NCBI GenBank assembly: GCA_030652255.1 | Contig: JAUSAZ010000138.1 | Coordinates: forward strand, 1 to 39,733 | Reading direction: 5' to 3' | DNA: 39,733 nucleotides | Origin: Myxococcales bacterium | GTDB taxonomy: Bacteria; Myxococcota_A; Polyangia; Polyangiales; Ga0077539 | In this document: one piece after another, positions 25,667-32,688 of the stretch | Numbering within the stretch: position 1 is the stretch's first letter | Layout: each line of letters begins with the position of its first letter | Program-made: the position numbers and the translations under genes | The notes under the pieces: generated by a model | Seen by the model: only the letters and a program-made list of their open reading frames with translations | Database searches by the model: none | Told to the model about the DNA's origin: nothing

Positions 25667-26959
25667 TCAGCCCCCGCCCCAGGAGCCGGAGGAGCGGTTC
25701 CATGACCCGCGGCGGTCGAAGGCGACGCCGAGGACGGACACCCCCGCGACGACCAGCAGCACCTGGCCGAAGGCAGGCGGCGGGGCCCCGCGACTGAACA
25801 CCGTGGTGCGCCGGACGGGGCGGTAGGTGCGCGGGATGGCGTTGACCTGCCACGCCTCGGTGGCCTCCGGCGCGGCGGGCGCCCAGGGGTAGTGGTGCCA
25901 GAAGCCCTCGTGGGTCATCGGGTCGCCGCCGTAGTAGACGCGGCCGTCGGTGTACCCCAAGGAGAAGGCGTTGAGGGCGAGGGCCGACACCGAGATGCCC
26001 GCCGCGACGAGGTCGACCATGTCGTCGTTGAGGTCGTCGAGCTCGGGCAGCGCCAACGCCGACGCGACGACATAGAGCAGCCGGTAGATGCCTCCCGCGC
26101 GGAGCGCCGCCGCGGTGGGGAGCGAGGCCATGTAGCGGTTGTCGAAGTGGGTCTCCTGGTCGACGGCCGCGGCCAGGCGGGCAGAGTCGAGCACGAAGCA
26201 GGGCGGCGACGGGGCGGTGCGCAGGGCCCGACCGCGCTGGAAGTCGGGCTGGTGGTGGGCCACCGCGGCGAGCGTGAGGTGCGAGGGCACGACGCCCAGC
26301 GGGTGCGGCCAATTGGCGATGCCGAAGACGGGCTCGAAGACCTCCGCGGCGCCCGCGGCGAAGGCGACGGCCTCGGGGCCGGGCAGGTCGACGACGAGGC
26401 CCGCGGCGGGGGTGCGCCCGCGGAAGAGGCTCGCCACCGAGGCGCCCACGAGGAAGGCGCGGCGCATCTCGGGGGTGGCCATCGCGCGCAGCTGATCGGC
26501 GAGCGGGACGAAGGCGACGTTCTCCTCGGCGAGGTTGGCCGTCGGGCGCGCCGCGGGCGCCTCGAAGAGGGTGCGGTCGTGGAGGTGAGCCCAGGTCTGC
26601 GGGGTGGTGTCGGCGATGAGCGAGGCGAGCATCGAGGGGATCTGCAGCTGCACCGCGACGCCCTCATAGAGCAGGGTGCGGTCGCGGGCGCCGAGGTTCC
26701 AGCCGTAGCGGCGCTGGGCGCCGAGGGAGGGCTCCGGGCGGCGCTCGGGGTCGGGCTCGACGCTGGCCACGATGCCCACCCCGCAGGCCGCGACGGCGCC
26801 GAGCACCCCGGCGCCCACGAGGAGGTTGCGCATCGCCGAGCGGCGCGACATCGCGGCGGCCTCGTCCTGGAGCGCGCGGTTCCACCAGCGGGCGCCGACC
26901 AGGCCGGGCTCGGCGATGGCGACGTCGCGCTCGAAGGCGGGACGGTGCTCGTCGCTCAC
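25667..26959 (-). CDS. Unrecognised exported or membrane protein
   Basis: 430 residues from GTG 26959, which overlaps the preceding stop (GTGA). A hydrophobic segment at residues 45-66 follows SRRSAMR and contains AVAAC at residues 55-59. An internal ATG at 26851 would place a twin-arginine, lipobox-like signal at the N-terminus, so a Tat-exported lipoprotein is an alternative reading. The body (about 70-390) is soluble-looking with WPHPLGVVPSHLTLAAVAHH and WHHYPWAPAAPEATEAWQV. A second hydrophobic segment is near the C-terminus (AFGQVLLVVAGVSVLGVAF), followed by a Ser/Trp/Gly tail. The family is not recognised. It belongs to the oxygenase-block operon and may be its membrane or exported component. 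Confidence 0.72.
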   Translation of the reverse strand: MSDEHRPAFERDVAIAEPGLVGARWWNRALQDEAAAMSRRSAMRNLLVGAGVLGAVAACGVGIVASVEPDPERRPEPSLGAQRRYGWNLGARDRTLLYEGVAVQLQIPSMLASLIADTTPQTWAHLHDRTLFEAPAARPTANLAEENVAFVPLADQLRAMATPEMRRAFLVGASVASLFRGRTPAAGLVVDLPGPEAVAFAAGAAEVFEPVFGIANWPHPLGVVPSHLTLAAVAHHQPDFQRGRALRTAPSPPCFVLDSARLAAAVDQETHFDNRYMASLPTAAALRAGGIYRLLYVVASALALPELDDLNDDMVDLVAAGISVSALALNAFSLGYTDGRVYYGGDPMTHEGFWHHYPWAPAAPEATEAWQVNAIPRTYRPVRRTTVFSRGAPPPAFGQVLLVVAGVSVLGVAFDRRGSWNRSSGSWGGG

Positions 26960-27849
26960 GGCGCACCGCCGAAGTCATGCGCGAGCGTCGCGAAGAACCC
27001 ATCGGTGAAGGCGCCGTCCACCCGGATCGAATACTGGAACCCGGGCGCGGCCTCCACCCCGTGGTGGTCGAAGTCGTTGAACCAGTACGCGCGGCCCCCG
27101 ATGGGGGTGCGCTCGCGGCGCTCGGGGTCCCAGAGGTAGAGGGCCTTCGGGCCGCCGGGGCAGAAGGTGACGAAGTGATCGGGCGCCTCCTGCTCGGCGG
27201 GGTCGCCGTCGCGGTGCACCGTGCCGTGGTCGTTGGACTCCAGGCCCATGAGGTTGCATCGGCCGATGTGGGCGAAGGGCAGCGAGCGCACGAAGGCCAC
27301 GGTGCGCGGCAGCAGCGTCTCGGCGAGCCGGGTGAAGCGCTTGCCCGCGGGGTCGGCCTTGTCGCCCCACCATCGGTTGGGAATCATCTCCACGTAGACC
27401 TTCCACGGGAAATACACGCCGTGACGGTACTTGAGCCAGTGCATCTGTCGCCGCGAGAGCGGGTGCTCCCGCTCCTCGCCGTAGGTCGCCTGGTGGCGCC
27501 GCGCGGGGTCGATGGCGCCCGGGTCGTCGGCCAGGCTGCGGAACACCGCGAAGCCCTCGTCGTCGAGGCCCCGGATGACCTCGCCGTAGTCCGTGCCGGC
27601 CTCCCCCTCGGCGCCCGGCGGCATGATGCCCATCGAGCGGTGGCTGCCGCCCGTGTAGTCCACCGGCATCTGCGCGAGCGCGAGGCAGATCTCGTCGTGC
27701 AGCGCCGGAAACGCCGCGGTGTCGACGTAGCGGTCGAGGGGGATGTGCGTGCGCCCCCAGAGGCCGCGCAGCCCGGTGCCCTCCACCCCCCGCAGGATTC
27801 CTCTGGTGTCGTCGTCCTGGTCCAGCACGGCTCGCGGCGATACTGCCAC
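26956..27849 (-). CDS. Putative 2OG-Fe(II) oxygenase, paralog A
   Basis: 297 residues from GTG 27849 (start uncertain; the frame extends further but is antisense to the DUF350 gene). The C-terminal half carries a 2-oxoglutarate/Fe(II) facial triad: H212-R-D214 (GTVHRDGDP), distal His263 (DFDHHGV) and Arg276 (YSIRVDG) 13 residues later, as expected for the 2OG carboxylate. The phrase YWFNDFDHHGV resembles aspartyl/asparaginyl beta-hydroxylase-like proteins. The N-terminus (GLWGRTHIPLDRYVDT) and the centre (RHGVYFPWK, PRTVAFVRSLPF, GRC) are shared with the paralog at 29974-30819. The first gene of an operon with the two unrecognised proteins. The substrate is unknown; a peptide or amide conjugate is possible. 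Confidence 0.78.
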   Translation of the reverse strand: MAVSPRAVLDQDDDTRGILRGVEGTGLRGLWGRTHIPLDRYVDTAAFPALHDEICLALAQMPVDYTGGSHRSMGIMPPGAEGEAGTDYGEVIRGLDDEGFAVFRSLADDPGAIDPARRHQATYGEEREHPLSRRQMHWLKYRHGVYFPWKVYVEMIPNRWWGDKADPAGKRFTRLAETLLPRTVAFVRSLPFAHIGRCNLMGLESNDHGTVHRDGDPAEQEAPDHFVTFCPGGPKALYLWDPERRERTPIGGRAYWFNDFDHHGVEAAPGFQYSIRVDGAFTDGFFATLAHDFGGAP

Positions 27850-27860
27850 CGTAAGCCCCC

Positions 27861-27873
27861 CCGGTGGAACCGG
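27861..27873. promoter_or_regulatory. Dyad in divergent promoter of the oxygenase block
   Basis: CCGGT-GGA-ACCGG, a perfect 5-3-5 dyad in the 60-bp gap between paralog A (start 27849) and the DUF350 gene (start 27910). It differs by one central base from the dyad at 5660-5672. A candidate operator governing both divergent operons. Confidence 0.4.
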
Positions 27874-27884
27874 ACTCGCAGTAC

Positions 27885-27897
27885 CCTCCGCCGGAGG
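27885..27897 (+). promoter_or_regulatory. Small hairpin covering the DUF350 ribosome site
   Basis: CCTCC (27885-27889), GCC, GGAGG (27893-27897). The 3' arm is the likely Shine-Dalgarno sequence for ATG 27910, 12 bases away, so pairing would hide it. It is short and could be chance. Confidence 0.3.
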
Positions 27898-27909
27898 AAC
27901 AATCCCCCA

Positions 27910-28758
27910 ATGGAGCACGGAACCCGCTACGTCGCCCTCTTCGGCGCAGGCACCATCCTCTCGATGCTGGTGGTCCTGCGGGTCATCCAGCGCGTGCGCG
28001 CCCGGTCGCTGCCGGCCGACCAGGTCGACAACGCCGCGCGGCGGCTGCTCGCCGTGGGCGAGGTGCTCGCGACCTTCCTCGTGGGCGCCGCCGTGGTGCA
28101 CCACAACGTCCGGGGCGAATCGCTCCAGGCCGACCTCGCGTGGACGGCGGCCTTCGCGGCGCTCGGGCTCGCGATGGTGCAGGTGGTGGGCGGGCTCAGC
28201 CTGCGCATGTTGCTCCGCGCGCGCCTGCCGGAGGAGCTCGCGAGCGGCAACGTCGCGGCGGGCGTCGCGGCGGCCTCGCACCTCGTCGCGACGGGCATCC
28301 TGGCGTCGCACGCCGTCGCCGGGCACAGCCTGTACGCGCTCGGCCTGGCGATGGCCTTCTTCACCCTGGCGCTGGTCGCGCACGGCCTCTTCGTGGCGCT
28401 CTTCCGCGCGCTCACCACCTACGACGACGCCGAGCAGATCGAGGGCGAGAACCTCGCCGCCGGGCTGAGCTACGCGGGCGTGACCGTCGCCGTGGCGGTG
28501 CTGATCGCGCGCGGGCTCGAAGGCGACTTCGCGGGCTGGTGGGTGTCCCTGCGCGGCTTCGCGGGCGTGGCGGCGTGGTGCCTCGCGCTCTACCCCGTGC
28601 GGCAGATCGTGGTGGAGGGCCTGCTCCTCGGCGCGCGGCCCTCCCTGCGCGGCGGCGCGCTCGACAAGGCCATCGGCACCGACCGCAACGAGGGGATGGC
28701 CGCCCTCGAGGCGACGGCCTACCTCGGCGCCGCGCTCGCCATCGCCCGCCTCGCATGA
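27910..28758 (+). CDS. DUF350 membrane protein
   Basis: 282 residues from ATG 27910. About eight hydrophobic segments fall into two similar halves, as in tandem DUF350 (YjfL-type) proteins: the first half includes LAVGEVLATFLVGAAVVHHNV, the second AAGLSYAGVTVAVAVLIARGL. The repeated 'GExLA' plus 'NVAAG/NLAAG' pattern is visible in both. The biochemical role of DUF350 is not known. The gene overlaps a glutathionylspermidine-synthase-like gene (ATGA), and the same pairing exists in E. coli as yjfL and yjfC, so a joint membrane-linked function is supported by conserved context. Confidence 0.85.
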   Translation: MEHGTRYVALFGAGTILSMLVVLRVIQRVRARSLPADQVDNAARRLLAVGEVLATFLVGAAVVHHNVRGESLQADLAWTAAFAALGLAMVQVVGGLSLRMLLRARLPEELASGNVAAGVAAASHLVATGILASHAVAGHSLYALGLAMAFFTLALVAHGLFVALFRALTTYDDAEQIEGENLAAGLSYAGVTVAVAVLIARGLEGDFAGWWVSLRGFAGVAAWCLALYPVRQIVVEGLLLGARPSLRGGALDKAIGTDRNEGMAALEATAYLGAALAIARLA

Positions 28759-30002
28759 CCGCCGACGAGCGCTACGACCGCTTCGCCGCGCGGCTCTCGG
28801 CGGGCGGCGTGGTCATCGACCCGTGGCTGGAGGGCTCGCCGCGCTTCCGGGTCGTCCCCCTGGTGCTGCCGGCGGAGCGCTGGCGGGCGCTGGCGCGGGT
28901 GGGCGAGCAGCTCGCGGCGGTCTACGACGAGGTGTGCGCCATCGTGGCGGACGACCCCGCGCTCCTGGAGGAGTTCTTCGGGCTGACGCCGGTGCAGCGC
29001 GCGCTGTGGCTCACCTCGCAGCCGCTGTGGCACGGCATCGCGCGGGCCGACGTGTTCGTCACGGCGGAGGGCTTCGCGGTGACGGAGCTCAACAGCGACA
29101 CGCCCACGGGGGAGCCCGAGGCGGTCGAGCTCGGTCGCCTCGCGGCGCAGGACCACCCCGACCTGCGCGACCCCAACGAGGGGCTGCGGGAGCGCTTCGT
29201 GACGATGGCCGAGGCGCTGACGGCCGCGCTGGTGGACGCGCCGTACCCGCGCGCGGCGGGCATCGTGTACCCGACGGAGTTCACCGAAGACCTCTCGCTG
29301 GTGCGGCTGTACCGGAAGTGGCTCACCGAGGCGGGCTGGGAGGTGGTGCTGGGCTCGCCGTACAACCTCGGGCGCGACGACGAGGGGCGCGCGACGCTCT
29401 TCGACCGGCCGGTGTCGCTGCTGGTGCGGCACTACAAGACCGACTGGTGGACCGAGCGCAGCTCGGCGTGGAGCGACGAGACCATCCCCGACGCGGCGCC
29501 CCTGACCGAGGCGCTGGAGGCCGCGCTGGGGGCGAGCGTCGAGCGGAAGACGGCGGTGCTCAACCCCTTCGGCGCGGTGGTGCCGCAGAACAAGCGGGCG
29601 ATGGCCCTGATGTGGGAGCACGTGCACCGCTTCTCCCCGGCGTCGCAGTCGGTGATCGAGCGCATCGTGCCCTTCTCGTCGCGGCTGGAGTCGCTGCACG
29701 CCGAGCAGGTGCGGGTGCAGCGCGAGCAGTGGGTGCTCAAGAGCGACTTCGGCGCCGAAGGGGACGAGGTGGTGATCGGCCGCGCCGTGACCCAGGAGGA
29801 GTGGGAGAAGTGCCTCGCGCTCGCGCGCCCCGGCCGGTGGATCGCGCAGCGCTACTTCGAGGCCGAGGCTGGCGCTGACGGGGAGACCGTGAACTACGGG
29901 GTCTTCGTCGTCGCGGGCGAGGCCGCGGGGCTGTACGTGCGGGCGCAGCCGGGGGCGACGGACGTGCACGCCCTCAGCGTGCCGGTGCTGGTCGGGCCCT
30001 GA
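28755..30002 (+). CDS. Glutathionylspermidine-synthase-like ATP-grasp ligase
   Basis: 415 residues from ATG 28755. It matches the synthetase half of glutathionylspermidine synthase and YjfC: ELNSDTPTGEPEA (111-123), the LVRHYKTDWW strand, NPFGAVVPQNKRAMALMWE (270-288) and the ATP-grasp Lys329 with DFGAEGDEV (331-339). Such enzymes form amide bonds with ATP, classically glutathione to spermidine, but YjfC-type members lack a proven substrate. The amidase domain of full-length Gsp is absent. The C-terminus (QPGATDVHALSVPVLVGP) overlaps the convergent paralog B gene by 29 bp. The setting among four oxygenases suggests that its product or substrate is oxidised. Confidence 0.88.
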   Translation: MTADERYDRFAARLSAGGVVIDPWLEGSPRFRVVPLVLPAERWRALARVGEQLAAVYDEVCAIVADDPALLEEFFGLTPVQRALWLTSQPLWHGIARADVFVTAEGFAVTELNSDTPTGEPEAVELGRLAAQDHPDLRDPNEGLRERFVTMAEALTAALVDAPYPRAAGIVYPTEFTEDLSLVRLYRKWLTEAGWEVVLGSPYNLGRDDEGRATLFDRPVSLLVRHYKTDWWTERSSAWSDETIPDAAPLTEALEAALGASVERKTAVLNPFGAVVPQNKRAMALMWEHVHRFSPASQSVIERIVPFSSRLESLHAEQVRVQREQWVLKSDFGAEGDEVVIGRAVTQEEWEKCLALARPGRWIAQRYFEAEAGADGETVNYGVFVVAGEAAGLYVRAQPGATDVHALSVPVLVGP

Positions 30003-30819
30003 GCCGCGCGCGGCGCTCGAGGTCGCGCGCGAAGGAAGGCGCGAAGACCCCGTCGACCCGCAGCGAGTAGCGGAAGAAGGGGTCGGCCAGCACCCCGTGG
30101 TAGTCCATGTCGTTGAACCAGTAGATCGGCCGGTCGACCACCACGGGCTCGGCGTCGGCGCTGTTCTGGAGGTAGAAGCGCTTGCCCGGCCGCGGCGCGA
30201 AGTTGATCGACTGCGCGACCCCGAGCGCCTGCCCCGGCTCGGTGTCGCGGTGCAGCGGCGCGTGGTCGTGGGCCTCGACGCCGAAGAGCACGCAGCGGCC
30301 CACCTCGGTGAAGGGCAGCGAGCGCACGAAGTCCACGGTGCGGGGGAAGACCTCCTGCGCCTCGTCGGAGAAACCCTTGCCCGCGCCCGAGTGCTTGTCG
30401 TCCCAGCGCTCGTTGGAGAGCAGGTGGTAGCAGCACTTCCAGGGGAAATAGACCCCGTGGCGAAGCGTCAGGAGCCGCTGCTGGGCCCGCGTGAAGGTGC
30501 GGTCGGTCTCGTCGCCGAAGGTCACCTCGTGGCGCCGCGCCCGGTCGACGCTGCCGGGGTCGTCGCCGAGCCCGACGAAGTCCTCGAAGTCCTCGTCGCT
30601 CATGGCGCGGATCGCCTCCATCGCGTCGCGGTGGCCGTCATCCATCATCCACGGCGCGACCACGCCCATCCATTTCAGCGTCGCGCCGGTGCCCTCGGTC
30701 TCGACCCCGGCGAGCCCGAGGGTGATCTCCCGGTCGAGCGCGCCGAAGCACGACGTGTCGATCACCTCGCTCAGGTCAACGTAGGGATCACCCCAGATGC
30801 CCCACAGGCGCGCGCTCAC
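29974..30819 (-). CDS. Putative 2OG-Fe(II) oxygenase, paralog B
   Basis: 281 residues from GTG 30819, which overlaps the Rieske gene stop (GTGA). It is a clear paralog of the protein at 26956-27849, sharing LWGxxG at the N-terminus, RRHxxTFGDE, LRHGVYFPWK, PRTVDFVRSLPF, GRC and the C-terminal WFNDMDYHGV. The metal site is H190-R-D192 (APLHRDTEP) and His241, with Arg254 (YSLRVDG) exactly 13 residues after the distal His, the same spacing as in paralog A. The middle segment differs (WMGVVAPWMMDDGHRDAM in place of the Gly-rich stretch in A), consistent with different substrates. The last 25 residues are Arg/Ala-rich and lie over the GSP-synthase-like gene's end. Confidence 0.78.
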   Translation of the reverse strand: MSARLWGIWGDPYVDLSEVIDTSCFGALDREITLGLAGVETEGTGATLKWMGVVAPWMMDDGHRDAMEAIRAMSDEDFEDFVGLGDDPGSVDRARRHEVTFGDETDRTFTRAQQRLLTLRHGVYFPWKCCYHLLSNERWDDKHSGAGKGFSDEAQEVFPRTVDFVRSLPFTEVGRCVLFGVEAHDHAPLHRDTEPGQALGVAQSINFAPRPGKRFYLQNSADAEPVVVDRPIYWFNDMDYHGVLADPFFRYSLRVDGVFAPSFARDLERRARLRARPAPAR

Positions 30820-31886
30820 GGGGCGCTCTCCCGCGCGGCCCGCAGCCCCTCCGCCACCCAGCGGTCGAAGGCCCGGGTGCCGTCCTCGCTCGTCGCGTAC
30901 ACGCCGCCCTCCCAGCGCGACGCCATGCCCGCCTGCTGGCGCTCGCAGACGGCGCGGTCCTCGGCGTTGGTGCGGTCCCAGAAGGCGAAGACCTCGTCGA
31001 GGCCCGCGTCGTCGGGGGTCGCCGCGTGCACGAACACCTCGCCTACCACCCGCGTGCGCCCCGGCGCCAGCGGGTGCAATCGATACGTGAGCAGGTAATC
31101 TGGCTGCAGGCTGGTGAGCAGGTTGGGGGCGATCCAGGCGTCGTGCACCAGGCGCCGCAGCGCCGTCGGAACGATGGGCCGCCGCCCGCGCAGCAGCCCG
31201 GTGGTGGACACCGTCTCCGCGCCGTCCCGCAGCGTCATCACGCCGCCGAGCCAGCCCGGCGCCTCGACGAGGCTGTGCGAGTCGCGCCACGGGGTGAGCG
31301 ACTCCAAGGCCGGGTGCACCGTCGGGAAGTGGTGCGACTCCTGGAAGTTCTCCACCAGCAGCTTCCAGTTGGCGTCGACCTCCCACGCCACCCGCCGCGC
31401 GCGGCGCAGGGCCGCCACGTCGAGCGCCGCGAGCCACGGCGGCAGCGCCGGCGGCGACGAGGCGTACGCGAAGACGGCGGTCGCGAGCGCCGAGAGCTCC
31501 CCCGCGGCGAGCCCGTGGGCCGCGCGGTCTAGCCCGTCGGGCGCGCCGGGGCAGCGCAGCAGCGAGCCCGCCAGGTCGTAGCGCCACGCGTGGTAGGGGC
31601 AGGCGATCTGTAGCGAGGGAGCATGGCCCTCGTCGCCGTCGAGCAGCGCCACGCCGCGGTGGCGGCACACGTCCCGGAGGAGGTGCAGCCCGAGGCTCGC
31701 GTCGCGCGCGACCACGAGCCGGTCGTCGGGCACCGGGACGCGCACCCACGCGCCGGGGCGCTCGACGTCCGCGAGGCTGGCCGCCGCGAAGCCGCGGTCG
31801 CGAAAGAGGGCGTCGAGCTCGCGGGCGAAGCGGCCATGGTCGGTGTACGCCTCGCGGCCGAAGGGGAGCGCGTCGGGGGCAGTCAT
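30816..31886 (-). CDS. Rieske non-heme iron oxygenase, alpha-type
   Basis: 356 residues from ATG 31886 (TGATG junction with the upstream gene). Rieske [2Fe-2S] ligands: C74-R-H76 and C96-P-Y-H99 (DVCRHRGVALL, IACPYHAWRYDL). Mononuclear iron site: NWKLLVENFQESHHFPTVHP, with likely ligands His186 and His191 and bridging Glu183. The catalytic domain runs to the C-terminus without a beta-subunit gene, as in homotrimeric oxygenases of the choline/betaine and related groups. No ferredoxin or reductase gene lies nearby, so electrons must come from elsewhere. Flanked in the same operon by two 2OG-Fe(II) oxygenase candidates, which is unusual for simple aromatic catabolism. Confidence 0.9.
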   Translation of the reverse strand: MTAPDALPFGREAYTDHGRFARELDALFRDRGFAAASLADVERPGAWVRVPVPDDRLVVARDASLGLHLLRDVCRHRGVALLDGDEGHAPSLQIACPYHAWRYDLAGSLLRCPGAPDGLDRAAHGLAAGELSALATAVFAYASSPPALPPWLAALDVAALRRARRVAWEVDANWKLLVENFQESHHFPTVHPALESLTPWRDSHSLVEAPGWLGGVMTLRDGAETVSTTGLLRGRRPIVPTALRRLVHDAWIAPNLLTSLQPDYLLTYRLHPLAPGRTRVVGEVFVHAATPDDAGLDEVFAFWDRTNAEDRAVCERQQAGMASRWEGGVYATSEDGTRAFDRWVAEGLRAARESAP

Positions 31887-32659
31887 CAGAACCACACCTC
31901 CCAGACGCCCGCGTCGACCTCGACGCCGTGCGCGGTGATCGACACCCGGTCGAGCGCGCCCGTGAAGGGGCGGATCTGGTGCAGTCGATAGGAGCTCAGC
32001 AGCACCGCGTCGCCGGGGAGCGAGCGGGCGTCCCGGGTGGCCCGGCGCAGCGCCTGGGGGGAGGGCTCGTCGTGGCCGTCCCACACGGCGTCCCAGAGGC
32101 GGAGCGCGCCGCCGCGGGAGGGCGCCTGGAGCATCACCACCAGCGTGATGGCCGCCCGGCGCCGCGCGAGCTGCTCGGGCGACAGGCCCTCGACGTCCCA
32201 GTGCGGCACCCCACCCCGCCGCGCGACCTTCGAGCGCGTGGGGAAGACATGCACACCCGGTCCGCCGAAGCCCGGCCGGGCGCGAACGCGACCCCCCAGC
32301 AGGCGTGCGAACAGGGCCCGCGTCGCGGACTGCATCCCGGGGAGCACCTGCTCCACGGTGGCGTCGGCGGCCGCGCAGCCGGCGAAGTACTCCCCCGCGC
32401 GCCCGGTTTCCAGGTGCGTGTAGAAGGCCCGGCCGAGGGAGAACTGCTCGCCGCCGAAGTCCGCCGTCCAGCGCTCGCGGGCGTCGTAGATCGCGCGGGT
32501 CATCGCGGCGCACTCGTCCGCGGGCCACTGCCCGCGCAGCAGCAGCGCGGGGCGGTCGGCGAGGAGCGCGCGCAGGGGGGCGGGCGCCGCCGAAGCGAGC
32601 GCTTCGGGGGGGAGCTCGAGGAGGTCGTGGTGGGGGTGAGGGGATCGGGGGGCAGTCAT
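31886..32659 (-). CDS. 2OG-Fe(II) dioxygenase
   Basis: 257 residues from ATG 32659; no strong ribosome site. It carries a canonical facial triad: H153-W-D155 (VPHWDVEGL), distal His227 (YRLHQIRPF) and Arg238 11 residues later, followed by the usual RxSxTxHG ending. GGALRLWD (183-190) is the strand typical of these enzymes. It should use O2 and 2-oxoglutarate to hydroxylate or otherwise oxidise a substrate in the cytoplasm. It is not visibly related in sequence to paralogs A and B. First gene of a tightly overlapping operon with the Rieske oxygenase and paralog B. Confidence 0.85.
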   Translation of the reverse strand: MTAPRSPHPHHDLLELPPEALASAAPAPLRALLADRPALLLRGQWPADECAAMTRAIYDARERWTADFGGEQFSLGRAFYTHLETGRAGEYFAGCAAADATVEQVLPGMQSATRALFARLLGGRVRARPGFGGPGVHVFPTRSKVARRGGVPHWDVEGLSPEQLARRRAAITLVVMLQAPSRGGALRLWDAVWDGHDEPSPQALRRATRDARSLPGDAVLLSSYRLHQIRPFTGALDRVSITAHGVEVDAGVWEVWF

Positions 32660-32688
32660 CGGCGCCGCGAGGGCGACCGGAGACTACC

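Noticed and set aside
30816..31886. Rieske oxygenase as part of an aromatic-degradation operon
   Set aside because: No beta subunit, ferredoxin, reductase, dehydrogenase or ring-cleavage gene is present.
29974..32659. A standard siderophore or NRPS/PKS biosynthetic cluster
   Set aside because: No adenylation, carrier, ketosynthase or thioesterase domain is found in the window.
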